A DNA stretch of 64,000 bases, from positions 343,829 to 407,828 of the forward strand of contig CAWHFX010000021.1 of NCBI GenBank assembly GCA_963828715.1. Reading direction: 5' to 3'. The stretch's first letter is position 1. Every line of letters starts with the position of its first letter. The notes beneath the pieces are model-generated. The model made no database searches. It was not told where the DNA came from and saw only the letters and a program-made list of their open reading frames with translations. This DNA comes from JAQGMV01 sp963828715. Lineage in GTDB: Bacteria; Pseudomonadota; Gammaproteobacteria; Burkholderiales; SG8-41. The translations under genes were made by a program, and so were the position numbers. Positions 54,911-62,599 of the stretch are shown here, in pieces.

Positions 54911-56002
54911 TCAAAACAGCGGCAGTTGCGGACTCGAAGTCGGCACGTGGAAGCGGCGCGTATCGAGCTCGCGATGGCGTTCATTGAAGCCGATGCGTTT
55001 GCAGGCGATCTCGAAGCGTCGCTTCAGAAGCTCTGCGAGCTTGCCGTCCCCGACCATGCGACTGCCGAAGCACGGGTCGTTGTCGCGGCCACCGCGCATG
55101 GCGTGTACCCGGCTCATCACGTGCTGCGCCTTGAGCGGGTAATTGCGCTCGAGCCATTCCCTGAACAGATCTTTCACTTCCCAGGGCAGGCGCAGGAGCA
55201 CGTAGCCCGCCTGCCTCGCACCGTGTTCCCACGCGGCTTCGAGCACGGGTTCGATCTGATGGTCAGTGAGAAACGGAATGACCGGCGCGACGAGGACGGA
55301 AACGGGAATACCGGCCTCGGACAGGTTCCTGATCACCTGCAATCTGCGCCGCGGTGCAACGCACCGCGGCTCGAGGCGGCGCGCGATTTCGTGATCGAGG
55401 TTGTTGCAGGAAACGGTGACGGCGACGAGATTCTTCTCGGCCATGGGCGCGAGAACATCGATATCGCGCTCGACGGTCGCGTTCTTGGTAATCAGCGCGA
55501 CCGGCTGATTGAATTCAGCGCAAACCTGCAATACCGAACGCGTGATTTTCAACTCACGCTCGATCGGCTGATAGGCATCCGTGTTGACGCCGACCACCAG
55601 TTCTTCGCACTGATAGCCGGGTTTCGAAAGTTCACTGCGCAGCAGTTCCGCCGCGTTCACCTTCGCGAAGATGCGTGTTTCGAAGTCGATGCCGGGTGAC
55701 AGATTGCGATAGGCGTGGGACGGACGGGCAAAGCAGTAGACGCAACCGTGCTCGCATCCGCCGTAGGGATTCAACGACTGCGAAAAACCGACGTCGGGCG
55801 AATCGTTATGCGAGATGATGCTTTTCGCGTGCTCAATCGTGACCTGCGTCTTGAGCGGCGGCAGGTCATCCCGTTCCGTAGTCGTCCAGCCGTCATCGAA
55901 TGCTTCGCGTTCGATGGTCTCGAAACGGCCTTCGGGATTGATGCCGGCGCCGCGTCCCTTGCGGGCGTCGGCGTGCTTGCCGCTGACGGTCTTCAGAGGC
56001 AC
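54911..56002 (-). CDS. radical SAM protein, PA0069/SplB-like family
   Basis: 363 residues from GTG 56002. NPYGGCEHGCVYCFARPSHA holds the [4Fe-4S] cluster cysteines in CxxxCxxC (C83, C87, C90). ITKNATVERDIDVLAPMAE and VAVTVSCNNLDHEIARRLEP are SAM-binding strands. The family is related to spore photoproduct lyase but its substrate is unknown. The gene follows intI by 10 bases on the same strand and may be transcribed from the intI promoter, which carries a LexA box. Confidence 0.85.
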   Translation of the reverse strand: MPLKTVSGKHADARKGRGAGINPEGRFETIEREAFDDGWTTTERDDLPPLKTQVTIEHAKSIISHNDSPDVGFSQSLNPYGGCEHGCVYCFARPSHAYRNLSPGIDFETRIFAKVNAAELLRSELSKPGYQCEELVVGVNTDAYQPIERELKITRSVLQVCAEFNQPVALITKNATVERDIDVLAPMAEKNLVAVTVSCNNLDHEIARRLEPRCVAPRRRLQVIRNLSEAGIPVSVLVAPVIPFLTDHQIEPVLEAAWEHGARQAGYVLLRLPWEVKDLFREWLERNYPLKAQHVMSRVHAMRGGRDNDPCFGSRMVGDGKLAELLKRRFEIACKRIGFNERHRELDTRRFHVPTSSPQLPLF

Positions 56003-56012
56003 TGACGCAAAC

Positions 56013-57023
56013 CTAAACGCGGTCGAGCGGGCTCTTCACGGCACGTCCGCCTTTGTTCAGAACGTGGGTGTAGATCATCGTCGTGGATACATCCTTGTGG
56101 CCGAGCAGTTCCTGGACCGTTCGGATGTCGTAGCCGTCGTCGAGCAGATGCGTGGCAAACGAGTGCCGCAGCGTGTGCGGTGTGGCGTGCTTCGCGATGC
56201 CGGCGCTGCGGAGCGCATCGCGCAATGCGCGCTGGACCGCCTGCGGATCGGCGTGATGCCGCCGGGTAAGCCCGCTGCGCGGATCGGTCGAAAAACGGTC
56301 GGAAGGAAACACGTACTGCCAGGCCCAGTCCTGCGCCGCATTCGAGTACTTACGCTCCAATGCGTAAGGGAGATAGACGGAGCCATAACCGCGCCGGACG
56401 TCCGCCTGATGCAGCAGTTGCACGCGTTCGATATGGCGGGCGAGATCGTGGCTCAGCGTCTCCGGCAACATCGTCACGCGATCGCGAAGACCCTTGCCCT
56501 CACGAATGACGATTTCGCAGCGGGAGAAGTCGACGTCTTTCACCCGCAGCCTGAGCGCTTCAAGAATGCGCATTCCGGTACCGTAAAGAAGACGCAGCAC
56601 GAGTCCCGACGTCCCCTGCGCAAGCGCGAGAACGCGCGCCACCTCATCCCTGTTCAGCACGACCGGCAGACGCGCCGGGCGCTTTGCCGAATCGATTTCG
56701 TCCAGCCATGGCAACTGCGTGCCCAGCACCTCTTTGTAGAGGAACAGCAACGCGCTGCGCGCCTGGTTCTGAGTCGACGCAGCAACGCGGCCGGCATTCG
56801 CAAGATGACTTAGGAAAGCCTGCACTTCGATCGGACCGCATTCCCGCGGATGCCGAAGCTTGCAGAAATGCACAAAGCGTCGGGTCCAGTCGATATACGC
56901 GTCCTCGGTCCGCAGGCTATAGTGCTTGCGGCGTATGACGTCCCGCATCTGATCCAGGAGCCGCGGTTGCGCGACGTAGGGACGACGCGTTTGCTGGACG
57001 CTGTGAACGACCGGGTGCAGCAC
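56013..57023 (-). CDS. intI: integron integrase (tyrosine recombinase)
   Basis: 336 residues from GTG 57023; an ATG start lies 26 codons in, but the family motif PRLLDQMRDVIRRKHYSLRT begins before it. The SAM-like core-binding domain is followed by the catalytic domain: R152 (YGTGMRILEALRLRVKD), H283 and R286 (PHTLRHSFATHLLDDG), H309 (ELLGHKDVSTT) and Y318 (IYTHV). The extra patch between residues about 213 and 240 (YLPYALERKYSNAAQDWAWQ) is diagnostic of IntI over XerC/D. It recombines attC x attI to insert cassettes. Transcribed away from the array. Confidence 0.95.
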   Translation of the reverse strand: MLHPVVHSVQQTRRPYVAQPRLLDQMRDVIRRKHYSLRTEDAYIDWTRRFVHFCKLRHPRECGPIEVQAFLSHLANAGRVAASTQNQARSALLFLYKEVLGTQLPWLDEIDSAKRPARLPVVLNRDEVARVLALAQGTSGLVLRLLYGTGMRILEALRLRVKDVDFSRCEIVIREGKGLRDRVTMLPETLSHDLARHIERVQLLHQADVRRGYGSVYLPYALERKYSNAAQDWAWQYVFPSDRFSTDPRSGLTRRHHADPQAVQRALRDALRSAGIAKHATPHTLRHSFATHLLDDGYDIRTVQELLGHKDVSTTMIYTHVLNKGGRAVKSPLDRV

Positions 57024-57062
57024 GGCAGAAGGTTGAATGAGTGAGCGGAAATCGGTGCGTTG

Positions 57063-57078
57063 CTGTAAGTATATACAG
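57063..57078 (-). promoter_or_regulatory. LexA box upstream of intI
   Basis: CTGTAAGTATATACAG matches the CTGT-N8-ACAG LexA consensus and ends 39 bases upstream of the GTG start. Integron integrases are commonly SOS-controlled by such a box, so cassette shuffling would follow DNA damage. Confidence 0.8.
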
Positions 57079-57080
57079 GC

Positions 57081-57106
57081 ATACGACGCTTTGTAAAGCG
57101 TCGTAT
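57081..57106. promoter_or_regulatory. perfect 12+2+12 palindrome between the LexA box and attI
   Basis: Arms 57081-57092 (ATACGACGCTTT) and 57095-57106 (AAAGCGTCGTAT) with GT between. Could be an operator for a second regulator, part of attI secondary structure, or a transcript hairpin. No T-run follows. Confidence 0.6.
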
Positions 57107-57129
57107 AGGACAGCTACTTTTTGTTGGGC
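57107..57129 (+). other. attI: attI-like recombination site
   Basis: GTTGGGC at 57123-57129 is the core site (GTTRRRY) that marks the junction with the first cassette. The preceding bases are the presumed attI side. Confidence 0.7.
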
Positions 57130-57557
57130 GTTACGCCGGCATTGAAGCAAGGTCCTGCACAGGTGATCGGAAGCATGACCTCTTCGCTTCGGCAATCGCC
57201 GGAAGTACTAAGCGCCGCATCCGGCCATGCCTCTGCCATCGCAAACCGTCTCGGGATGCAAGCACGCGGCGCGAGTCCCCGAGGGAAGGTTCCCGTTCCA
57301 GCCAACGCCGCAAACCTTCCGACTTTGTTGCTCAGAGCGCACACGACACGCCCGCTTTTCTGTCACGTCATATCCACCGGCCTTCAACCGTCGCGCCGCT
57401 TTCGCTTCTTCAGGCGCAGCAGCGCCAACCGTGTCGTTCTCCGCAACGTTGTTTTTCAGCCGTGGTCGGGTTGCTTGCCTCGTCGTGCAAGCTCATGCAG
57501 CATCGTTCCGGTCTCGGTAGTCGCAGCGCACATGCAACACTTCGTTGAAACGTCTGT
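57130..57557 (+). other. cassette 1 body, no convincing gene
   Basis: A 179-codon frame (57121-57660) is open but runs straight through attC1 into the next cassette, which is a poor sign. A 97-codon frame (57227-57520) is an alternative without motif. Cassettes without ORFs are known. I make no gene call. Confidence 0.4.
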
Positions 57558-57635
57558 GCCCAACACCGCGTTCGAGCCGACGCTCGTCAGCGCCGCTACC
57601 GCGCCGTGGGGCGCGGCTCAACACGAACGTTGGGC
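57558..57635 (+). repeat. attC: attC1, short type
   Basis: R'' GCCCAAC (57558-57564) to R' GTTGGGC (57629-57635), 78 bases with an imperfect inverted repeat. Confidence 0.8.
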
Positions 57636-57656
57636 GTCACTTCATCGGAGCAGCAC

Positions 57657-58055
57657 ATGATTCGTGGGTCCTGCCTCTGTGGCAAAGTGAGCTACGAGAT
57701 CCGAAGCTCACCGCAATCCATGTACTACTGCCACTGCACCATGTGCCGGAAAGCCACCGGCTCGTCGTTCGCTACAAACATCCTAATCCAAGCGGAGGAC
57801 TTCGTGGTCCTTTCGGGTCGCGAGGTCATCAAATCATTCCAGTCAAGTCCGAACGAGTATCGCCATTTCTGCTCGGAGTGTGGCTCACCGATTTACGGGG
57901 AAGCCCTAAAGCGGAAGGGTGTCGTTTCTGCACGTTGTGGAACACTGGACACCGACCCGATAATTCGTCCGTCCGCCCATATCTATACGCACTCGAAGTC
58001 GCCTTGGTTCAACATTTGCGATCAACTGCCTCAGGTGCCACAGGCATCAAAGTGA
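57657..58055 (+). CDS. GFA-family (glutathione-dependent formaldehyde-activating-like) protein, cassette 2
   Basis: 132 residues from ATG 57657 behind GGAG. Zinc sites: GSCLCGKVSYEI, YYCHCTMCRKATGSSF and HFCSECGSPIYGEA, the four paired cysteine motifs of the GFA/CENP-V fold. Such proteins bind zinc and glutathione adducts, and the reaction is often unclear. GFA proteins are common integron cargo. The attC2 R'' begins 2 bases after the stop. Confidence 0.85.
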   Translation: MIRGSCLCGKVSYEIRSSPQSMYYCHCTMCRKATGSSFATNILIQAEDFVVLSGREVIKSFQSSPNEYRHFCSECGSPIYGEALKRKGVVSARCGTLDTDPIIRPSAHIYTHSKSPWFNICDQLPQVPQASK

Positions 58056-58056
58056 T

Positions 58057-58131
58057 GCCCAACCCCGCGTTCGAGCCGACGCGATTCAGCGCTACTGCGC
58101 TTCGTGGCGCGGCTCAACGCGAACGTTGGGC
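58057..58131 (+). repeat. attC: attC2, short type
   Basis: GCCCAAC (58057-58063) to GTTGGGC (58125-58131), 75 bases. Confidence 0.85.
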
Positions 58132-58134
58132 GTC

Positions 58135-58377
58135 ATGAGAGGCGAACTTAAGTACCAATGGCAGGGCTTCGGGTTTGCAAACGCGCGGTCTCGGGACGCA
58201 GGCGCGATACGCATCCGTCAGTGGCCGCACGAGTGCCGCGTTTTCGCTTCGTCGCCGGCTGGTGGCTCGTACGCGGTGCGGGCATCGAGTCGTCCAATGC
58301 TTGTGGCTCTCGCCAAACTCGCGACTTCGCAATTCCCAAGTCTGTTTTTGTGGTCGACCACAGCCCGCGCACAGTAG
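58135..58377 (+). CDS. hypothetical protein, cassette 3
   Basis: 80 residues from ATG 58135, 4 bases after the core site, MRGELKYQWQGFGFANARSR then a hydrophobic middle. No motif recognised. It is short for the 360-base cassette and there are competing frames, so support is modest. Confidence 0.4.
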   Translation: MRGELKYQWQGFGFANARSRDAGAIRIRQWPHECRVFASSPAGGSYAVRASSRPMLVALAKLATSQFPSLFLWSTTARAQ

Positions 58378-58388
58378 CCAATCATGGC

Positions 58389-58485
58389 GTCCAACTTCAC
58401 GTTCGAGCGGAGCGCCCGTCAGCAGTGCTGCCGGTTGCCTCCCGGGCTTGTTCCCGCTCGGCGCCCGCTCAACGCATCGTTAGAT
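58389..58485 (+). repeat. attC: attC3, 97 bases
   Basis: GTCCAAC (58389-58395) to GTTAGAT (58479-58485). Longer spacer than the 75-base class. Confidence 0.75.
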
Positions 58486-58491
58486 TTCATC

Positions 58492-58791
58492 ATGGGCAAA
58501 TGTGTTGTGCTCCACTCAGCGACTTCATACTCCGAGGCACATCGCCCAGTACTCGAAGGGCTTCTGGCGGAAGGGATCGATCTATTCTGCGCCGTCGGGG
58601 TTGATTCCGATGGTTGGGAGGACGCGATGGACCGGCTGTGTGTCGAACTCGATACCAACGGCAAACTTCCCGGCGCCTTCTGCAACACGACGAACCATCC
58701 CGATGAATCATTGGCTGACGTCGTTGAGTTCGCGCGACAGTGGAACGAATTGAAGGGCGAACAGCCCGATGTGCGGATACTTGAAATCTAA
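58492..58791 (+). CDS. hypothetical protein, cassette 4
   Basis: 99 residues from ATG 58492. MGKCVVLHSATSYSEAHRPV, LEGLLAEGIDLFCAVGVDSD and GWEDAMDRLCVELDTNGKLP look like an alpha/beta fold with conserved Trp and Cys. Resembles small hypothetical cassette proteins. Its stop lies inside attC4 (ATCTAAC). Confidence 0.65.
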   Translation: MGKCVVLHSATSYSEAHRPVLEGLLAEGIDLFCAVGVDSDGWEDAMDRLCVELDTNGKLPGAFCNTTNHPDESLADVVEFARQWNELKGEQPDVRILEI

Positions 58792-58860
58792 CCGCGCGTT
58801 CGAGACGGACGCAGTTCAGCGCTGTGCGCTTCACGGCGCCGCTCAACGCGATTGTTAGAT
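58786..58860 (+). repeat. attC: attC4, short type
   Basis: ATCTAAC (58786-58792) to GTTAGAT (58854-58860), 75 bases. Its R'' carries the stop of the cassette 4 ORF. Confidence 0.85.
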
Positions 58861-58868
58861 TGCCAAAG

Positions 58869-59321
58869 ATGTCACGCACATCGACGAAAACGCTTGTACT
58901 GCTGCTTGCTCTCGACGAGGCGCAGGCCAACACGCTGCGCACGCTACGCGACTCCGCGAAAAACGATGCCCTGTCGAGCCCCTTCGTGCTTGCGAACAAG
59001 TTTGGCGTCGCACGCGCGATGGTGTTTCTCGGCGAGAATTTTTCACTGCATGGTACATATGTGAAAGCCGCTGGAATTGGCAAACTGCCCACAACCGCCC
59101 CGATCAAGCGAACAGGCCCCGGCTTCAAGAAGCAGTACCTCTGTCTCATTGAGAAGCCCAGCGGCTGGAACGCGTGTATCGCTCTAGCAAGACGCTCTCC
59201 AAAGCGTGATAGATCCAAGAAGAACGAACGCGTATACAGTGATGCCGCGATCTTCATAACCGATAAAGTTGTCTCCCACAAAGTGAGTGGCGGTCTTCCA
59301 TCGTTGGGCAAGCGCAGATAG
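58869..59321 (+). CDS. hypothetical protein, cassette 5
   Basis: 150 residues from ATG 58869. TLVLLLALDEAQANTLRTLR, then LANKFGVARAMVFLGENFSL and KKNERVYSDAAIFITDKVVS. No motif recognised. Intact ORF fills the cassette, followed by attC5. Confidence 0.6.
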   Translation: MSRTSTKTLVLLLALDEAQANTLRTLRDSAKNDALSSPFVLANKFGVARAMVFLGENFSLHGTYVKAAGIGKLPTTAPIKRTGPGFKKQYLCLIEKPSGWNACIALARRSPKRDRSKKNERVYSDAAIFITDKVVSHKVSGGLPSLGKRR

Positions 59322-59343
59322 CCGACATGCACAGCACATGGCA

Positions 59344-59418
59344 ATCTAACTTTGCGTTCGAGACGGACGCAGTTCAGCGCCGTGCGCTTCGCGGCGCCGC
59401 TCAACGCGATTGTTAGGC
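59344..59418 (+). repeat. attC: attC5, short type
   Basis: ATCTAAC (59344-59350) to GTTAGGC (59412-59418), 75 bases. Confidence 0.85.
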
Positions 59419-59438
59419 AGTCTGAGGGAAGCGATCGT

Positions 59439-59687
59439 ATGCGCGTAACGGGATATGCGACGAACTGGAACGCCGACGAAGGCTTAATGCCGATCGACAT
59501 ACAAGATCTCATCATAGAGGGCACGTCTGATGAACTTAAAGCCCTGTCGGCATTTGTTGCCCGAGCAGCCGAAGCGGCACAGGAATCCCGAGCCGGGAAT
59601 GCGGAGTTCCGCGAGACGATCGATTTCCCGGATGACAAACCCGATCCGAAGACGCCTATCTGCATCACGGTGTCGCATGCTGCCTAA
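59439..59687 (+). CDS. small protein, possibly Imm32-like, cassette 6
   Basis: 82 residues from ATG 59439 with a GAGGGAAG site. MRVTGYATNWNADEGLMPID then IQDLIIEGTSDELKALSAFV, a strand-helix pattern like the Imm32 immunity domain, though my match is by eye and weak. Its stop is inside attC6. Confidence 0.5.
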   Translation: MRVTGYATNWNADEGLMPIDIQDLIIEGTSDELKALSAFVARAAEAAQESRAGNAEFRETIDFPDDKPDPKTPICITVSHAA

Positions 59688-59756
59688 CTTCGCGTTCGAG
59701 TCGGACGCGGTTCAGCGCTGCGCGCTTCACCGCGCCGCTCAACGCGATTGTTGGGC
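59682..59756 (+). repeat. attC: attC6, short type
   Basis: GCCTAAC (59682-59688) to GTTGGGC (59750-59756), 75 bases. Confidence 0.85.
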
Positions 59757-59770
59757 GTCATAAGCGCGGA

Positions 59771-59992
59771 ATGAAGGAACACATACGCCCGGCGATTTTC
59801 GCAGCGCTGGTTGGCGTTGCGCTCTTCAGATGGGAAGCCATCGCAAACCTGCTAGGCCTTCCCGTCACTGTTGAGCGCACAGGCGCAGCAGCGGCTATTT
59901 GCGCGGTTCTGCTAAGCGTTGTTTTGGGACGCGCCGGGTTTCTACTGCGTGGCATGCAACATCTACCCCGCATTCGTTTCCGGTCGTGGTAA
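59771..59992 (+). CDS. two-span membrane protein, cassette 7
   Basis: 73 residues from ATG 59771. Two hydrophobic segments: IRPAIFAALVGVALFRWEAI and AAAAICAVLLSVVLGRAGFL. A basic tail follows. Unknown function. Confidence 0.6.
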   Translation: MKEHIRPAIFAALVGVALFRWEAIANLLGLPVTVERTGAAAAICAVLLSVVLGRAGFLLRGMQHLPRIRFRSW

Positions 59993-60035
59993 TCGCATCG
60001 CATATGGCAGGATACCTCGGTGTGAGTCGTCTGCC

Positions 60036-60107
60036 GCCCAACTTCAGTTCGAGCGGACGCGCAGCCGCGCGCCGCGGGCACCGCGGCTTCAACACGTCCA
60101 TTGCGAC
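60036..60107 (+). repeat. attC: attC7 with a degraded right core
   Basis: GCCCAAC at 60036-60042 is intact and the inner TCAAC arm is at 60089-60093, but where GTTRRRY should follow the sequence reads TCCATTGCGACAG, so the core cannot be recognised. Recombination at this boundary is probably lost. Confidence 0.65.
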
Positions 60108-60128
60108 AGAGGACCGAGGAGTCATCCC

Positions 60129-60899
60129 ATGGTAACCAACCGAGCCCCTACTTTCGGCTCTACAGATTCGAAACGTATAGGCTTGCTCGTACCGTCGAGC
60201 AACGTGGTCATGGAAGTCGAGTTCTACCGCTCGCTGCCGAACGACATCACCGTGCACACGAGCCACATTCCGCGGTCGAATCAGGCAATCACTCCGGATG
60301 CGATGCAACAAACCACGGATAACGCGATCGGTGCAGCCGCCGCACTGGATCAGGCCGAGTTGGACCTCGTCGTGCATGGGCACACCGCATCGAGCTACGT
60401 CCGAGGCATCGAGGGTGACATCGAGCTTGCGCGAAAGATAGGGGAAGCAGCACGCGCGCCGGGCATGACGGCCGCCGGGGCTGCAGTGCGCTGCCTGCGT
60501 TCGTTCGGCGCGCAGCGGCTCTGGCTTGCGGCGCCGTATCCGCGCGCGACGACGCAAACTTCCGCCGACTTCATGATGGCGCAGGGGTTCGAGGTGGCTT
60601 CGCTCGAGTGCCTGGGTGTGGACCGAGCCACAAACCTCAAAAAGGTCTCGGCGGAAGCCATTCACGAGCTTGGCATGCGCGCTGCCGCGCAAGGAGACGC
60701 CGACGCATTGTTCTTCAGCGGCACGGGGGTGCATACGCTCGCAGTGGTCGGCCCACTCGAGCGCGCAATCGGAAAGCCGGTGATTACCGCGAACCTGGCT
60801 GCGCTTTGGGGCGCACTGGACCACCTCGGGCGCACCGACGCCTTCAGGTTCGGCGAGAGCCGCCTGATTGAATGGCAGAGGAAGCGTGCCGCTGCCTAA
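60129..60899 (+). CDS. maleate isomerase/arylmalonate decarboxylase-fold protein lacking both catalytic cysteines, cassette 8
   Basis: 256 residues from ATG 60129 behind GAGGAG. IGLLVPSSNVVMEVEFYRSL is the family start. Where the fold normally has its first cysteine (VY.CTS) it reads LDLVVHGHTASSYVRG (His85), and where the second lies (..CT) it reads ALFFSGTGVHTLAVVGPLE (Gly198). The Asp/Glu racemase superfamily uses one or two of these cysteines in its chemistry, so this protein may be non-catalytic or use another mechanism. ATG and frame are intact. The stop overlaps attC8. Confidence 0.75.
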   Translation: MVTNRAPTFGSTDSKRIGLLVPSSNVVMEVEFYRSLPNDITVHTSHIPRSNQAITPDAMQQTTDNAIGAAAALDQAELDLVVHGHTASSYVRGIEGDIELARKIGEAARAPGMTAAGAAVRCLRSFGAQRLWLAAPYPRATTQTSADFMMAQGFEVASLECLGVDRATNLKKVSAEAIHELGMRAAAQGDADALFFSGTGVHTLAVVGPLERAIGKPVITANLAALWGALDHLGRTDAFRFGESRLIEWQRKRAAA

Positions 60900-60997
60900 C
60901 TTCAGTTCGAGCGGACGCGAGTCAGCATGAGTGGTTTGCCTGCAATGGTGTCGCTGTCCATGCGGCGTCGCACGCGCCGATCAACATCGCGTTAGGC
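60894..60997 (+). repeat. attC: attC8, long type
   Basis: GCCTAAC (60894-60900) to GTTAGGC (60991-60997), 104 bases with the GCGGACGCGAGTCAGC and TGGTGTCGCTGTCCATGCG blocks. Confidence 0.85.
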
Positions 60998-61007
60998 CTG
61001 CAGATCC

Positions 61008-61859
61008 ATGCTCTCACCCGACGAACAGTTCTGGCTGGGCCTCGGCATAGGTGCGGCCCTGACAGTCGGCATCGCTTGGTATCAACGCCAAGTACCTTCA
61101 CTAGAACTCACGTTCAGCGTGCCAGATAGCTTTCCCACATCGCTGGTTTGCAGGGTCTCGAACGCTGGTCGGGGCCAAGCGACCAACGTCGTGCTTTCGT
61201 TCACATTCATGCTTCCCGTTGGCACACAGGTTTTTGCAGACGCCGAGGTACTCGCATCGCTTGAGGAAGCGTCCTCTCCACCTGATCCGGTCGCCAGTCC
61301 CAACGCCGCCAAACTGCGGCGCGCGTTTGCGGTTCGCGTCCCGCGGATCGCGCCACGTGACTCGATCGAGTTTGAGGTGTGTACGACGGACCCAGACAAC
61401 GTCCGCGCAGCGGAGCAGATTGTGCGAATTCGCAATGAGATCGAGCGCGTCCTCGCAGAGTTCGGTGGTCGGCTCGCGGCGCGTGACGCAACCGCAGCAA
61501 GTCACTGGAATCTACCACTCATTATGTCCGGCCGAGCAAAGACAGACTCCCCCTTTCATCCGGCGGTTCTGTCCTACGACCGCGGCCGGTTTCCTGTCTC
61601 TGTTCTCACGCCCGCCGAGGAAGAAGCCGCTGCCTGTTGCCAAGACCTCTATGCGGCGTTCAAGCCTACGCTGCTCGAAGTATTCCAGGGCCGGCCGGAG
61701 TTCAAGGCACCGGTTGTGCGGATCAAAACAGCCGACGGCATTCGTACCTACGCGATCTTCCCGCCCTTTGTGTCAACCTATGTCGAGGCTATCGTCCGCA
61801 AGCCACAGAAGGGTGAACGAGTGCTCGTCTATCCTCCACTACCCGAGTCGTATGCGTAG
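61008..61859 (+). CDS. membrane-anchored hypothetical protein, cassette 9
   Basis: 283 residues from ATG 61008. One N-terminal hydrophobic segment (WLGLGIGAALTVGIAWYQ), then a soluble domain of beta strands (LELTFSVPDSFPTSLVCRVS, VRVPRIAPRDSIEFEVCTTD). The C-terminal half includes PLIMSGRAKTDSPFHPAVLS and FKAPVVRIKTADGIRTYAIF. No family recognised. Large for a cassette. Confidence 0.65.
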   Translation: MLSPDEQFWLGLGIGAALTVGIAWYQRQVPSLELTFSVPDSFPTSLVCRVSNAGRGQATNVVLSFTFMLPVGTQVFADAEVLASLEEASSPPDPVASPNAAKLRRAFAVRVPRIAPRDSIEFEVCTTDPDNVRAAEQIVRIRNEIERVLAEFGGRLAARDATAASHWNLPLIMSGRAKTDSPFHPAVLSYDRGRFPVSVLTPAEEEAAACCQDLYAAFKPTLLEVFQGRPEFKAPVVRIKTADGIRTYAIFPPFVSTYVEAIVRKPQKGERVLVYPPLPESYA

Positions 61860-61868
61860 CGCATGCCG

Positions 61869-61974
61869 GCCTAACCCTTCCTTCGAGCGGACGCGAGTCA
61901 GCATGTAGTGGTATGCCTATAACGGTGTCGCTATCCATGCGGTGTCGCGCGCGCCGCTCAACACGGCGTTAGCC
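61869..61974 (+). repeat. attC: attC9, long type
   Basis: GCCTAAC (61869-61875) to GTTAGCC (61968-61974), 106 bases. The right core differs from GTTRRRY at one base. Confidence 0.8.
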
Positions 61975-61977
61975 ACC

Positions 61978-62587
61978 ATGGGGCACATCCGCGCTGGTCG
62001 AATGGAAGAGGCGACTCGTGGATCGGGCGAGTGGGCTTTCGTCGATCCCGGTTTTTCGAGCGATGCAAAGAGTTGTGGGCTTGTCGGTGAAGGTGGCACC
62101 CCATCGCAGCTCACGTTTGCACAACTCAAGGCCGAGCTCGTCGCATTAGTGAAGACTAGAGGACGGCCGCTGAATCTCGTTTTGGAGGCTTCCGTTATCT
62201 GTCGCATTCGGACCGAAAGGGAATCCGGTCGGTCGGTCCATCGAACGGCGCAACAGACAGTCACGTTACTGGTATGTCGGCCTCGGCTGTAGCGTGCTTG
62301 TCGCCGCCACGTACCTCATTCGCGCTGCTACCGATGCGCCGCCGGACCGCGATGTCCGGCTCTTCGAGGGCCTTGTATCCTTCAAACCGCAGGGCGCTTC
62401 GTCCTCACATTGCGACGACGTGTTGAAATTGCGAAGCGTTGTTTGGGGTGAAGGAGCCATTGGCCGTATCGTGCCACCGGAAGCACTTGCTGCTTCAGCT
62501 GACGACGTGCTGATGTCAGCGTTTCAGGTCGCGGGGATGAACTATGGAATTCCACCCGTTGTGGTCGTTGGTGGCTATATTTATTGA
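61978..62587 (+). pseudogene. hypothetical membrane-associated protein, cassette 10, one frameshift
   Basis: ATG 61978 reads MGHIRAGRMEEATRGSGEWA and LTFAQLKAELVALVKTRGRP, then LNLVLEA. One extra T near 62190 moves the frame; the continuation PLSVAFGPKGNPVGRSIERR, RYWYVGLGCSVLVAATYLIR, LFEGLVSFKPQGASSSHCDD runs to the stop at 62587. About 202 residues if joined, with one hydrophobic segment. Read separately they look like two unrelated small ORFs. Confidence 0.55.
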
Positions 62588-62592
62588 GTCTT

Positions 62593-62599
62593 ACCTAAC
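62593..62599 (+). repeat. attC: attC10 left core, interrupted by an insertion sequence
   Basis: ACCTAAC (62593-62599) looks like an R'' site, but the element boundary lies within it. The rest of the attC is at 63681-63769. Confidence 0.6.

Noticed and set aside
57121..57660. 179-codon frame as the gene of cassette 1
   Set aside because: It runs through the whole attC1 and into the next cassette, and its composition is not protein-like.
58158..58604. Rightward frames crossing attC3
   Set aside because: They span a recombination site between cassettes, so they cannot be stable genes.
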